Assembly (NCBI RefSeq): GCF_035645195.1
Contig: NZ_DASQNA010000018.1
Span: 1 to 64,000 of the forward strand
Direction: 5' to 3'
DNA from: Paenibacillus sp.
GTDB lineage: Bacteria; Bacillota; Bacilli; Paenibacillales; YIM-B00363
Length of the DNA: 64,000 nucleotides
A program made the translations under genes and the position numbers. Every line of letters starts with the position of its first letter. Positions within the stretch are counted from its first letter, which is position 1. The notes below the pieces were generated by a model, which had not been told where the DNA came from, searched no databases, and saw only the letters and a program-made list of their open reading frames with translations. This document shows positions 1 through 8,250 of the stretch, piece by piece.

Positions 1-60
1 AATGGCTCGTTTCTTTACATCAAAGCTATATGTTTCAAGCTTCTGCCCTTTCTTTACCAT
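1..60 (-). CDS. IS3-family transposase OrfA, first 20 codons only (partial)
   Basis: The minus strand from position 60 reads MVKKGQKLETY and then SFDVKKRAI before leaving the window. This is the typical N-terminus of the small helix-turn-helix OrfA of IS150-type transposases, which start with a basic M-x-K-K-G-Q stretch and then an aromatic-rich segment leading into the HTH. An AGGGGG ribosome binding site lies about 11 bases upstream of the ATG. OrfA is the DNA-binding half of the transposase and is normally joined to the DDE integrase OrfB by programmed -1 frameshifting. Neither the HTH nor OrfB is in this window. The family call rests on 20 residues and the adjacent terminus. Confidence 0.6.
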   Translation of the reverse strand, partial: MVKKGQKLETYSFDVKKRAI

Positions 61-141
61 GACGAAAAGCACCCCCTATAGTATTCATCGGTTTTAAACA
101 CAGGGTGTTTATCCAATGTCCACTATAAGGGGTGCACTTCA
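1..141 (-). mobile_element. Terminal part of an IS3-family (IS150-type) insertion sequence, cut by the window edge
   Basis: The right boundary is placed at about 141. Read on the minus strand, the sequence from there begins TGAAGTGCACCCC, which resembles the ends of IS150-group elements, and the 5' end of a transposase OrfA follows about 80 bases further in. On the plus strand the terminus ends in CA, as is usual for IS3 elements. A related motif, AGCACCCCCTATAG, lies at about 68-81 and forms an imperfect inverted repeat with the terminus. The rest of the element lies outside the window, so the target-site duplication and the second end cannot be checked. The gene at 172-705 stops about 30 bases from the boundary and appears uninterrupted. 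Confidence 0.65.
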
Positions 142-171
142 GCGGCGTCGAGGGTTTCTTATTTCGGCGCA

Positions 172-705
172 TTACGGGCGGTAGGCGGCGAGCGGTCCTT
201 CGTACACGAGACGGAGCGGCTCGGCGGACATGAAGTCGTGAGGCGCGGTCTCGGAAGGGGGCTTGCCCACCGGCTCGACGCCGCCGCGGCGGAGCATCTC
301 CGCCACGAACTCCGAGCAGAAATACGCGTTCGGGGTTTTAATATGCAGCGGCGCCAAGAAATTCAGCAGCCCCAAGTAATTGAACCCGTACCGGTCCGCC
401 TCCCGCTCGAACCGTTCGAGCTCGGCGGCGATGCGCGCGCGCCGGCCCGCGTCGACGGGCAGCGCGTAGACGGCGCACCTCGTGCGGCCGCCCGCGGCCA
501 AATGCCCGTCGCTTCGGCTTTCCCGCACGAAGCCGGCGAGCCAAGGCAGCCGCTTGTCTTTGCGTCCGAAGCTGAACAGCGGGTCGAGCCCTTCGCACAG
601 CGCGAGCGACGCATGATTGTAAGGCGCCCCGGTAATCCGCTTGATGACCCTGGAAAACCGCGTTCCGGTATCCGTTAATACGATATACACCGTCTCCGTC
701 TTCAT
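172..705 (-). CDS. Permuted NlpC/P60 (YiiX/LRAT-like) cysteine peptidase-fold protein
   Basis: A 177-residue protein. His31 sits in the motif PYNHASLAL and Cys130 in AYFCSEFVAEML. That order, His before Cys, marks the circularly permuted NlpC/P60 superfamily (YiiX/YycO/LRAT-like), whose members hydrolyse amide or ester bonds in cell-wall or lipid substrates. No signal peptide or membrane segment is evident, so a cytosolic enzyme is likely and the substrate is unknown. I chose the ATG at 705 over one 30 bases upstream because GGAGG lies 7 bases before it; the upstream ATG has no such site. The gene is downstream of, and co-directional with, the MFS gene at 792-2069. The IS terminus lies just past its 3' end. 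Confidence 0.7.
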   Translation of the reverse strand: MKTETVYIVLTDTGTRFSRVIKRITGAPYNHASLALCEGLDPLFSFGRKDKRLPWLAGFVRESRSDGHLAAGGRTRCAVYALPVDAGRRARIAAELERFEREADRYGFNYLGLLNFLAPLHIKTPNAYFCSEFVAEMLRRGGVEPVGKPPSETAPHDFMSAEPLRLVYEGPLAAYRP

Positions 706-791
706 ATCCAAACCTCCGACCGATTCTGCTTTCATCGTATCGGAAGCAGCGGTTGAAGCCTACGGCTTCGCGTCCGGTTTCGCCGCCGGAC

Positions 792-2069
792 TTAAGTCGA
801 GGCCGCGGAGGAGCGGGCGTCGTCGACGCTGCCGGACGCCTTGTCGGACGACGCGTCGGCCGCGTCGTCCCGCCGCCGACCCGCGGCGATCGCGAGCGCG
901 AACGCGGCCATGCCGAGGCCCGCGGCGAGGAATACGCCGCCGACGCCCGTCCGCTCGGCAACGGCCGCGCCGAGGAACGGGGCGATCAGCATCGTGCCCG
1001 TCTGCAGCGCGTTCGACAGCGCCGATACCGGAGCGATCGTGCGGCCGTCCGTCTCCGTCTGCAGCACGTAGCCGAACGGCACGGCGATCAAACCGCCGAC
1101 GACGCCGAGCAGGGCGAAAGCGGGCGTCCACAGCCACAGCGACGGGGGCAGCCAGCCGTAAGCGCCGGCGCCGAAGCAGGCGACGAACAATCCGTCCGCG
1201 ACGCCGAGCGCGGCCATGAACAGCAGCGGCCGCGACTTCCAGGACGTCCATCGTCCGGCGAGGAACGAGCCGGCGACGCTGCCTGCGCCGACGGCGCTCA
1301 TGAGCATGCCCATCGCCGATTCGTCGTGCCCGAGGCTCGCGGCGAACAGCACGAACAGTCCGTCATAGCAAAACAGCAAAAACATGATCGCCGTCATATA
1401 CAGCAACGCGATCCGCAGCGTCCGGTTGCCGCGAATGTACCGCACGGCCGCGCTCATGTCGTCCGCGAACCGGGTCGCCTCCGCTGGGGCCGCCTCTCCA
1501 GGCCAGCGGGGCAGCCGCAGCAGAACGGCGGCGGAAATCAGGTACAGCGCGGCGCCGATCCAGTACGGCGAGAACGCGCCCCACGCCGCGATGCAGGCGC
1601 CGCCGATCATCGGAGCGACGATTTTCGTCGCGTTGACCGCCATTTGGCTGAGGGCGCCGGCTTCGGCCAGCCGCTCCGCCGGCACCGTCCGCTTCACGGA
1701 CGCTTGACGGACGGGGTCGAAAATCGAGCTGGCGCAATGCTTGAGGAAGACGAGCGCGAGCAGCAGCGCGAGCGAGTCGGCCCAAACGAGGGCGAGCATG
1801 ACGGCGCCGCGAAACACGTCGCAGGCGACCAGCACGGTCCGTCCGCTCGAGCGTCCGACGCGCACGCCGGCGAGCGGACCGACCACGACCCACGGCAGCC
1901 CGATGCACAGCGACAACAGCGCGAGCTCAAAGGCGCCGTACCCCCAGACGTATACGATCACGGCGCCCAGCGCGAGGAAATCGAGCCAATTGGCCGCGTC
2001 CGACAGCGTTTGACCGACGAACAGCCGGCGAAACTCGGGCAGACGCAAAGGGGACCACAACGATTCCAT
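792..2069 (-). CDS. MFS transporter (EntS/multidrug-export type)
   Basis: A 425-residue integral membrane protein with about 12 hydrophobic segments. It has the MFS loop after TM2 (G-P-L-A-G-V-R-V-G-R-S-S-G-R) and an N-terminus (LRLPEFRRLFVGQTLS) typical of the EntS/MFS_3 group of drug and siderophore exporters. It would work as a proton antiporter in the cytoplasmic membrane; the substrate cannot be read from sequence. The C-terminal 35 residues are a low-complexity Asp/Ala/Ser tail. GGGAGG lies 8 bases before the ATG. It follows the regulator at 2149-3291 with a gap of 79 bases on the same strand, so the two are probably co-transcribed and the regulator may control export. Confidence 0.8.
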   Translation of the reverse strand: MESLWSPLRLPEFRRLFVGQTLSDAANWLDFLALGAVIVYVWGYGAFELALLSLCIGLPWVVVGPLAGVRVGRSSGRTVLVACDVFRGAVMLALVWADSLALLLALVFLKHCASSIFDPVRQASVKRTVPAERLAEAGALSQMAVNATKIVAPMIGGACIAAWGAFSPYWIGAALYLISAAVLLRLPRWPGEAAPAEATRFADDMSAAVRYIRGNRTLRIALLYMTAIMFLLFCYDGLFVLFAASLGHDESAMGMLMSAVGAGSVAGSFLAGRWTSWKSRPLLFMAALGVADGLFVACFGAGAYGWLPPSLWLWTPAFALLGVVGGLIAVPFGYVLQTETDGRTIAPVSALSNALQTGTMLIAPFLGAAVAERTGVGGVFLAAGLGMAAFALAIAAGRRRDDAADASSDKASGSVDDARSSAAST

Positions 2070-2148
2070 GAAAAAAACCTCCCGACGGCATCTTTACGTT
2101 CCCATCGTAGCGGGGAAATGTCAGAGCCGTATCAGAAGGTTTTTTTTG

Positions 2149-3291
2149 CTATAGCAAGCGCCGGCGAAGCTCCGCTTCGATCGCCGGCAGCAGCGCTTCG
2201 GCTTCGGTCCGCTCCATCAGCCGCTCCCATTCCGGGCGATACCTTCGCGCGACCGTCTCCCAGCCGTTCCGCTCGGCATGCTTCAGCAGCGTATGGACGC
2301 CGTTCAGCCAATGCGGCACGAAGCGGGACCGGCGCAGCGACGCGAGGCCGTTCTCGAAATCGGCCTCAGCCGCCCCGCTCGCCCGGTCGTACCGGGCGAT
2401 CCCGCGCAGCACGAGGAACAGCCCTTCTTCGCGCAAATACGGAAACGGCGAAAATGACCGTTCCATCCATGCGATCTGCTCTTCGGCGGCGGGCATGTCC
2501 CCCGTATCGATCAGCGTCTCGAGCTTCAGGTTAGCGAGGTACGGCAGCAGATTGGACGCCTCGCCGCCGCCCGCGGCTTCCGTCCACGCCTTACGGAACA
2601 GCGCTTCGGACGCTTCGCGCTCGCCCCAATCCCGGAGCATAAAGATGAGGTTATGCCGCTCCAGTTCCGTGTGATAAACGGGCGTGAGCAGGCGCCGGCG
2701 CAGCGCCGCTTCGACGAGCGGCCGGCTGGCGGCAGGCTTCAGCATGTGATATAGGTGCAGCAGGTAAAACGCTCGTTCCTCGAACGGCGCATTTCCTTCA
2801 GTAAACTCGCGGTATCGCCCCTCGACGAACGCCGCGTAGGACTCCATGTACGGGGCAGGCTCGAACCCGAGCAGCTCGCGCTGCTTCAGCAGGGCGAGCA
2901 GCGCGTCCCCGCGCCCGTACAGCAAATTGGCGTCGAGGATGCGCCGCATCCGCTCGGCGTGCTCGGGATCGTCCAGCAGCGGGTGCGGCAGCGGTTCGTC
3001 GGCCGAGCCGACCGCCTCCATCCGGTAGCCGGCTCCGCGCACGGTGCGGATTTCGTACAAATCGTTCCACGCCGCCAGCTTTTTGCGCAGCCGGTATACG
3101 TGATCGTCCACGGTGCGGTCGGTCGGCGACTCCATCGGCCATACGGCGTCCAGCAGCTGCTCCCTCGACAGCGTGCGCCCGAGGTGGCGGTACAGCGTCT
3201 CCAGCAGCGAAAATTCTTTGGGCAGCAGCGCGACTTCGCCGCCTCGGCAGCGGGCCGTCCGCGTGCCGCGATCCAGGTCGATCGATTGCAT
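2149..3291 (-). CDS. Winged-helix (OmpR/PhoB-type) transcriptional regulator without receiver, with a helical C-terminal domain
   Basis: A 380-residue protein. Residues about 5-95 match the OmpR/PhoB winged helix: LPKEFSLLETLYRHLGRTLSRE, then VDDHVYRLRKKL, and a closing RGAGYRM. It sits at the extreme N-terminus with no receiver domain. Residues about 110-380 are alpha-helical and rich in Leu, Glu and Arg, resembling a TPR or SARP-type bacterial transcriptional activation domain. Activation is therefore probably by ligand or protein contact rather than phosphorylation. The start is supported by GGAGG about 10 bases upstream. A minus-strand TATAAT at 3333-3338 is a likely -10. It is the first gene of a probable operon with the MFS exporter, divergent from the SpoVB-like gene. 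Confidence 0.72.
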   Translation of the reverse strand: MQSIDLDRGTRTARCRGGEVALLPKEFSLLETLYRHLGRTLSREQLLDAVWPMESPTDRTVDDHVYRLRKKLAAWNDLYEIRTVRGAGYRMEAVGSADEPLPHPLLDDPEHAERMRRILDANLLYGRGDALLALLKQRELLGFEPAPYMESYAAFVEGRYREFTEGNAPFEERAFYLLHLYHMLKPAASRPLVEAALRRRLLTPVYHTELERHNLIFMLRDWGEREASEALFRKAWTEAAGGGEASNLLPYLANLKLETLIDTGDMPAAEEQIAWMERSFSPFPYLREEGLFLVLRGIARYDRASGAAEADFENGLASLRRSRFVPHWLNGVHTLLKHAERNGWETVARRYRPEWERLMERTEAEALLPAIEAELRRRLL

Positions 3292-3448
3292 AAGCGATTG
3301 TCCTCCGGTCGTTGCGATTGCCAGATGTGCTTATTATAGCAACAGGCTCGCCGGTTCCGACAGAGGGAACGTTGCGATCCGGGAGATGCTTGTTCATGCT
3401 TTTCCGATTTTTGAATACAATGAAGTATTCTGCAACGGAGAGGTGCGC

Positions 3449-5011
3449 ATGACACAGACCAAGCAATCTTTCATCCGAGGGACGTTCGTCTTGTCGGCGG
3501 CCGCTTTCATCAACCGGATCCTCGGCTTCGTCAGCGGCATGTTCCTTGCCCGATTCCTCGGGGCGGAGGGCATCGGGCTGCTTATGATGGCGCATCCGCT
3601 CGTTCCGCTCGTCATCACGGTGACGGAATTGGGGCTGCCGGTCGCGATTTCGAAGCTTGTCGCCGAAGCGGACGTGCGGGGCGATCGGCGCAAGGTCGGG
3701 CGCATTCTATCGATTTCGCTGCTCGTCACCGGCACGTTCAGCGTCGCGCTGACCGCGGCGTCGCTGCTAGGCTCCGAATGGATCGCGTCGATATTGCTGA
3801 CCGACCAGCGCGCGTACTACGCGATGCTGGCCATCACCCCGATCGCGCCGATCGTCGCCGTATCCGCCGTGCTCAAAGGGTACTTCCGCGGCAAGCAGCG
3901 CATGCTGACGATCGCGGCTTCCGACGTGATCGAGCATACCGTGCAGATCGCCTGCGTGCTGGCGCTCGTTCATCTGCTCATGCCGTACGGCATCGCATAC
4001 GCGGCTGCCGGCGCGATGTTCGCGTCCGTCGTCAGCGAGGCGATTAGCCTAGCGTTCCTGTTCGTCAGCTACCGCGCATACCGGGACCGGGGCGATGCGG
4101 AGCCGCTGCCGGAGCGGCTTCGCCACGGCCGGCGTACGCTCGGCGAGCTGCTGAAGATCGGGCTGCCGACGACCGGCCACGGCGTTATCCACTCCGTGTA
4201 CGGGGCGTTCCAGCCGCTGCTGATCACGAAGAGCCTCGCCCTCGCGGGAATCGGCACGGCGCTCGCGACGCAGCAGTTCGGCATGCTGGCAGGCTATGCG
4301 TTCCCGCTGCTGTTCCTGCCGAGCTTCGTGACGCATTCGCTGTCGACGGCGCTCATCCCGGCGATCAGCGAGGCGAACGCGAACAAGAACGCGCTGCTCA
4401 TGCACGAGCGGATGGAGCAGGCGATGCGCGTCGCCCTGCTCGTCGGCGCGCCGAGCACCGTCGTTTTGTTCGAATGGGCGACGCCGCTCACGACGCTCAT
4501 TTATCAATCGCCGGACGCGGGCCCGCTGCTGAAAATTTTGGCGCCGCTCTTTTTCTTCCACTACTTCGACGCGCCGCTGCACGCCATCCTGCTCGGGCTC
4601 GGCCGGGCGAACGCGGCGATGTGGAACTACATCGTGGCGACGGCGTTCAAGGCGCTTGCGGTGTTCGTCTTCGGCAGCGAATTCGGCATTCAAGGCATCG
4701 CGTACGGCCTCGGCTTCGGCATCGTGCTGCTGACGGTGCTCAATTTCATGACGATCTCGACCGTAATCGGCTTCTACGTCGACATTCGCAAGTACGTCAA
4801 AGTCGGCATCTGCATGATTATCATGGCGATCTGCGGCCAGCTGCTGTTCGAGCGGTTTACGGAAGCCGGCGCTACGCTGCTGTGGAGCACGATCGGCTCG
4901 GCGACGGCGGCGCTCGCGGTTTACTTCGCGGCGCTGGCGCTCGCTGACCTTGTGCGGCTGTCGCACATTCGCCAACTCGCGCTCGCCATCGGGGCGAGGG
5001 TTCGCTTGTAG
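3449..5011 (+). CDS. spoVB: SpoVB-like polysaccharide/lipid flippase (MOP superfamily)
   Basis: A 520-residue membrane protein with about 14 hydrophobic segments. It starts with the family-typical SFIRGTFVLSAAAFINRILGF and has a conserved N-terminal GAEGIGLLMMAHP region. Length and N-terminus match stage V sporulation protein B of Bacillus, a MurJ-related flippase needed for spore cortex formation. Paenibacilli carry several paralogues (for example YkvU-like), so the exact role is less certain than the family. The ATG at 3449 follows GGAGAGG at a spacing of about 6; the longer open frame upstream overlaps the divergent regulator and lacks support. A strong terminator lies at 5192-5226. Confidence 0.75.
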   Translation: MTQTKQSFIRGTFVLSAAAFINRILGFVSGMFLARFLGAEGIGLLMMAHPLVPLVITVTELGLPVAISKLVAEADVRGDRRKVGRILSISLLVTGTFSVALTAASLLGSEWIASILLTDQRAYYAMLAITPIAPIVAVSAVLKGYFRGKQRMLTIAASDVIEHTVQIACVLALVHLLMPYGIAYAAAGAMFASVVSEAISLAFLFVSYRAYRDRGDAEPLPERLRHGRRTLGELLKIGLPTTGHGVIHSVYGAFQPLLITKSLALAGIGTALATQQFGMLAGYAFPLLFLPSFVTHSLSTALIPAISEANANKNALLMHERMEQAMRVALLVGAPSTVVLFEWATPLTTLIYQSPDAGPLLKILAPLFFFHYFDAPLHAILLGLGRANAAMWNYIVATAFKALAVFVFGSEFGIQGIAYGLGFGIVLLTVLNFMTISTVIGFYVDIRKYVKVGICMIIMAICGQLLFERFTEAGATLLWSTIGSATAALAVYFAALALADLVRLSHIRQLALAIGARVRL

Positions 5012-5191
5012 GTGCGGGTTCGCTTGCAGGCGGTCGGTCGGCCGGGGCATGTCGGTTGTTTCGCCTGCGCCGGGGTCGGTGCGTGAACGCGCGCCGGGGC
5101 GGGGCCGCTTGGCGAAGGAGCCGCGGATGCTCGACGCTCCCGCCGCTTGCGCTGCTGCGCTCGGGGACGCGGTTCCCAGAGCGCCTCCTTG

Positions 5192-5226
5192 GACTGTCGG
5201 GGTGAACCCGGCAGTCTTTTTTTCGT
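5192..5226 (+). terminator. Rho-independent terminator after the SpoVB-like gene
   Basis: GACTGTCGGG and CCCGGCAGTC form a 10-bp stem (one G-U pair) around a GTGAA loop, followed directly by seven T residues. It lies 180 bases after the stop codon of the flippase gene. Confidence 0.85.
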
Positions 5227-5439
5227 ACCCGTCGCACTGTTAGATCCGCCCGGGCGGGGGGATGGAGCGCACGCTGCCCAAACGTGTGTCTGGAGCGGAG
5301 CGGGACGGCGGCGGGCGAGCGAACATAGGTAGATGTGCTCTCGGAGCGCGGGGAGACGACGACAGAGCGGCACAATCGGAGCGCAGCGGTGCAGCGAACC
5401 GGCGCACTCCAATGAGGGCAAGCGCTTCCAAATTTCCCG

Positions 5440-5588
5440 TTGACAGAATGGAAAATTGCGGTAAGATAGTAGGCAAGAAGCGATGAAACGTTTAATCAAT
5501 AAAACGGGGTGATTTACCCGGAGTAACGAAAACCCATCGCATATGAATAATCAAACTCAATGATGAATATTGATGAAACGTTTCATCT
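5440..5588 (+). promoter_or_regulatory. lacI promoter with LacI/CcpA-type operator sites
   Basis: A sigma-A promoter TTGACA (5440-5445), 16 bases, TAAGAT (5462-5467) precedes the LacI gene. AAGCGCTTCC at about 5420-5429, upstream of -35, resembles a cre or LacI-type half-site pair. Downstream of -10, ATGAAACGTTTAAT at about 5482 is an imperfect palindrome. GATGAAACGTTTCATC at 5571-5586 is a perfect one, centred on the CG that LacI proteins recognise. The last two would block transcription, which predicts autorepression of the LacI gene. The remaining bases between 5227 and 5430 hold nothing I can assign. Confidence 0.65.
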
Positions 5589-5610
5589 AACGCACGAGGT
5601 GGATGCCCCT

Positions 5611-6639
5611 ATGCAGCAAAGAACGACGATCAAGGATGTCGCGCGCGTCGCCAACGTTTCAATTGCAACCGTTTCCAATGTCCTGAACGGGACCGGACGG
5701 GTCGCGCCGGAGACGATGAAGCGGGTGCAGAAGGTGATCGAGGAGCTGCAATTTTCCCCGAGCACGTCCGCGCGCAATTTGAAGGACAAAAAATCGCAGC
5801 TGATCGCGGTCGTCGTCCCGTTTTTGGAAAAAGGCCGGCTCCAGGACAATCCGTTCTACTGGCAGCTCGTGTCCGGCATCGAGGAAGGGGCGCGAAACCA
5901 TGCGCTGCAAGTCATTTTGATCGGCGTCGACGAGCAGGAGACGTTCTCCTTCGTGCATGAGCGGCATTTGGATGGCTTGATCGTCGTAGGCGTATTCGAA
6001 GGGTCCTCGGCGCTCGAGAAAATTCGCTCTTTGCAGATTCCTACGGTTTATATGGACAGCTATTTGTCGGATCCGTCTCTCGTGCAGGTGTACTTGGACG
6101 ACGAGCTCGGCGGGTATATCGGCACAAAGCATTTGATCGCGCTCGGGCACCGGCGCATCGCCGTCCTGACCGGCAAACTGATCGAAGGCGGGGTGACCTT
6201 CAAGCGATGGCAGGGCTACCGCAGGGCGCTGGAGGAAGCGGGCATTCCGTACCTCGAGGAGCTGGTGATCGAGGAGCCGACATCGCCCCTCGGGGGCTAT
6301 CATTCGGCGCAAATCGTCGGAGACGCGTCGAAGCGCATCAGCGCCGTCTTCGCCTTCTCCGACGTGGCGGCGATGGGGCTGATCAAGGGGCTCCACGAAA
6401 TCGGGCTGACCGTCCCGAACGACGTGTCCGTCATGGGGTACGACGACATTTTTTACTGCGATTATATGATTCCCGCGCTGACGACGGTCCGTCAGGACAT
6501 CGTACAGAAGGGGCAGACGGCCGTAAACCTGCTGCTCCGGCTCCAGGAAGAAGGGGTAGACGCGAACGAAGTCGATCGAAGGGTGGTGTTGCCGGTCAAT
6601 TTGAAGGTGAGGCAGAGCACCGCGCCGTGGCGCGGCTAA
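5611..6639 (+). CDS. LacI/GalR-family transcriptional repressor
   Basis: A 342-residue regulator. The N-terminal helix-turn-helix and hinge read TTIKDVARVANVSIATVSNV and then LNGTGRV, typical of LacI/PurR/CcpA proteins. A periplasmic-binding-protein-like sugar-sensor domain follows, ending in DDIFYCDYMIPALTTVRQ. I start it at 5611, where the ATG begins the conserved HTH and follows AGGTGG; an ATG at 5560 would add a 17-residue stretch overlapping the operator palindrome. It precedes a maltodextrin-type importer operon in the same direction, and similar palindromes occur at both promoters. It therefore probably represses the importer and itself until a sugar binds. Confidence 0.85.
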   Translation: MQQRTTIKDVARVANVSIATVSNVLNGTGRVAPETMKRVQKVIEELQFSPSTSARNLKDKKSQLIAVVVPFLEKGRLQDNPFYWQLVSGIEEGARNHALQVILIGVDEQETFSFVHERHLDGLIVVGVFEGSSALEKIRSLQIPTVYMDSYLSDPSLVQVYLDDELGGYIGTKHLIALGHRRIAVLTGKLIEGGVTFKRWQGYRRALEEAGIPYLEELVIEEPTSPLGGYHSAQIVGDASKRISAVFAFSDVAAMGLIKGLHEIGLTVPNDVSVMGYDDIFYCDYMIPALTTVRQDIVQKGQTAVNLLLRLQEEGVDANEVDRRVVLPVNLKVRQSTAPWRG

Positions 6640-6733
6640 GGCGACTGACGCAAGGAGCGTAGGAGAAGGTGCTGAGCGGAGGGCTGACGGATCTCGGTTT
6701 CGGGGGCGCAACGTCAGCGGCTCTCCACCAGAA

Positions 6734-6752
6734 ATGCAAGCGCTTACGAAAG
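6734..6752 (+). promoter_or_regulatory. LacI/CcpA-type operator upstream of the sugar-importer operon
   Basis: ATGCAAGCGCTTACGAAAG is centred on an AGCGCT core and matches the catabolite-responsive element consensus at most positions. It lies about 50 bases before the binding-protein gene and repeats the core AAGCGCTT seen upstream of the LacI gene. It could bind the local LacI protein, CcpA, or both. Confidence 0.5.
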
Positions 6753-6798
6753 TTTCGGGGGCTCTTCAGATTACTCGTTAAAGGGAGATGAATCGATC

Positions 6799-8163
6799 AT
6801 GGAAACGAAAACGAAGGTGCGATTCGGACTCGGCAAACTAACGATGATCATTCTGTCGATCGGCTGCTTGCTGGCCGCCTGCGCGAAGCCGCCGTCGGCG
6901 GTGCCGCCGGCGTCGACGGAGCCGCAGCAGCAACAAACCGAGCAGACGAAGCCGGAAACGGAAGCGAACGGCGGAACGGATACGGCGGAAAACCAGGCTT
7001 CCGCGGAGGAAGAGCTGCAGCCGGAGGAAGGCGCCGAGCTGCTGTTGTGGGACAACGGCGAAGCGGAAGGCGAATGGGCGCAGTACGTGGCGCAAGAGTT
7101 TACGAAGAAATACGGCATCCCCGTAAAATACGAAAAGGTGCAGCATACGGACGTGCCGACGAAGCTGCAGACGGACGGACCGGCCGGGCTCGGCGGGGAC
7201 GTGTTCCTCGCGCCGCACGACCATACGGGGTCGATGGTGGCCGCGGGGCTCGTGCTGGAAAACTTTTTCCCCGATGAATATAGAGAGGCGGCGCTCGAGG
7301 CGGCCGTCAACGGAACGTCGGTCGACGGCAAGCTGTACGGCTACCCGGTGTCGATCGAGACGTACGCGCTCTTTTACAATAAAGACCTCGTGCAGCAGCC
7401 GCCGGCGACGTGGGAGGAGCTGATCGAGCAGGCGAAGGCGTTCAACGATCCGGCCGCGCAAAAATACGGCTTTATGTACGAGGCGGGCAACTTCTACTAC
7501 AACTACGCTTTGATCGGCGGCTACGGCGGCTACGTGTTCGGGGGCGGCAACACCGACCCGCAGGACATTGGACTCAACACCGAAGGCGCCGTGAAAGCCG
7601 GCGAACTGATGAAGCGGCTGCAGAGCGAAGTGCTCCCGCTCAAGGTGGAGGATATTACGTATGACGTGAAGCAGTCGCTGTTCAACGAAGGTAAGCTGCT
7701 GTTCAACATCGACGGTCCTTGGGCGCTCGCCAACCACCGGGGCGCCGGCGTCAATTTCGGCGTGGCGCCGCTGCCGAAGCTGGATAACGGGCAATCGCCG
7801 ACGAGCTTCTCGGGCGTGAAGCAGTATTTGGTCAACGCGTACACGAAATACCCGAACGCCGCGTCGCTGTATGCGAAATTCGCGACGAGCGACGAAATGC
7901 TGCTGAAGCGGTACGAAATGACGGGGCAAATTCCGGCGCGCAAAACGCTGCTCGAAAACGAAACGCTGAAAAAGGACGAAATCGCGATGGCGTTCCTGAC
8001 GCAGGCGAACGAGGCTGTGCCGATGCCGAACATTCCGGAAATGGCGCTCGTCTGGGGACCGATGGCGACCGCGCTGACGGCGATCTGGAACGGCTTGGAG
8101 GAGCCGAAGCCGGCGCTCGACGCCGCCGTGCAGCAGATCAAGGACGCGATCGCAAGCCAGTAA
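6799..8163 (+). CDS. mdxE: Maltodextrin-type ABC transporter substrate-binding lipoprotein
   Basis: A 454-residue family 1 solute-binding protein. A signal peptide ends in the lipobox LLAAC, with the lipidated Cys at residue 28. A low-complexity Gln/Glu/Thr linker (about residues 32-80) tethers the binding domain to the membrane. The mature domain has maltose-binding features: LLLWDNGEAEGEW at the start, YGYPVSIETYALFYNKDL, INIDGPWAL-like FNIDGPWAL, and PNIPEMALVWGPM at the end. These resemble MdxE/cyclodextrin-binding proteins of Bacillus. It is the first gene of a three-gene importer operon behind a LacI gene. The linker makes it longer than B. subtilis MdxE. The substrate call to malto-oligosaccharide is by family resemblance. 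Confidence 0.8.
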   Translation: METKTKVRFGLGKLTMIILSIGCLLAACAKPPSAVPPASTEPQQQQTEQTKPETEANGGTDTAENQASAEEELQPEEGAELLLWDNGEAEGEWAQYVAQEFTKKYGIPVKYEKVQHTDVPTKLQTDGPAGLGGDVFLAPHDHTGSMVAAGLVLENFFPDEYREAALEAAVNGTSVDGKLYGYPVSIETYALFYNKDLVQQPPATWEELIEQAKAFNDPAAQKYGFMYEAGNFYYNYALIGGYGGYVFGGGNTDPQDIGLNTEGAVKAGELMKRLQSEVLPLKVEDITYDVKQSLFNEGKLLFNIDGPWALANHRGAGVNFGVAPLPKLDNGQSPTSFSGVKQYLVNAYTKYPNAASLYAKFATSDEMLLKRYEMTGQIPARKTLLENETLKKDEIAMAFLTQANEAVPMPNIPEMALVWGPMATALTAIWNGLEEPKPALDAAVQQIKDAIASQ

Positions 8164-8250
8164 CGCAGTCCGCTCGGGAGTCGGGTCAGAAGCAACGGCC
8201 CGGCTCCCGAGGCGACGCCGCAGCACTCCAAGGCAAAGGATGGATACGCG

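Noticed and set aside
3113-3448. N-terminal extension of the SpoVB-like gene
   Set aside because: It overlaps the divergent regulator and its promoter; the ATG at 3449 has GGAGAGG and matches the family N-terminus.
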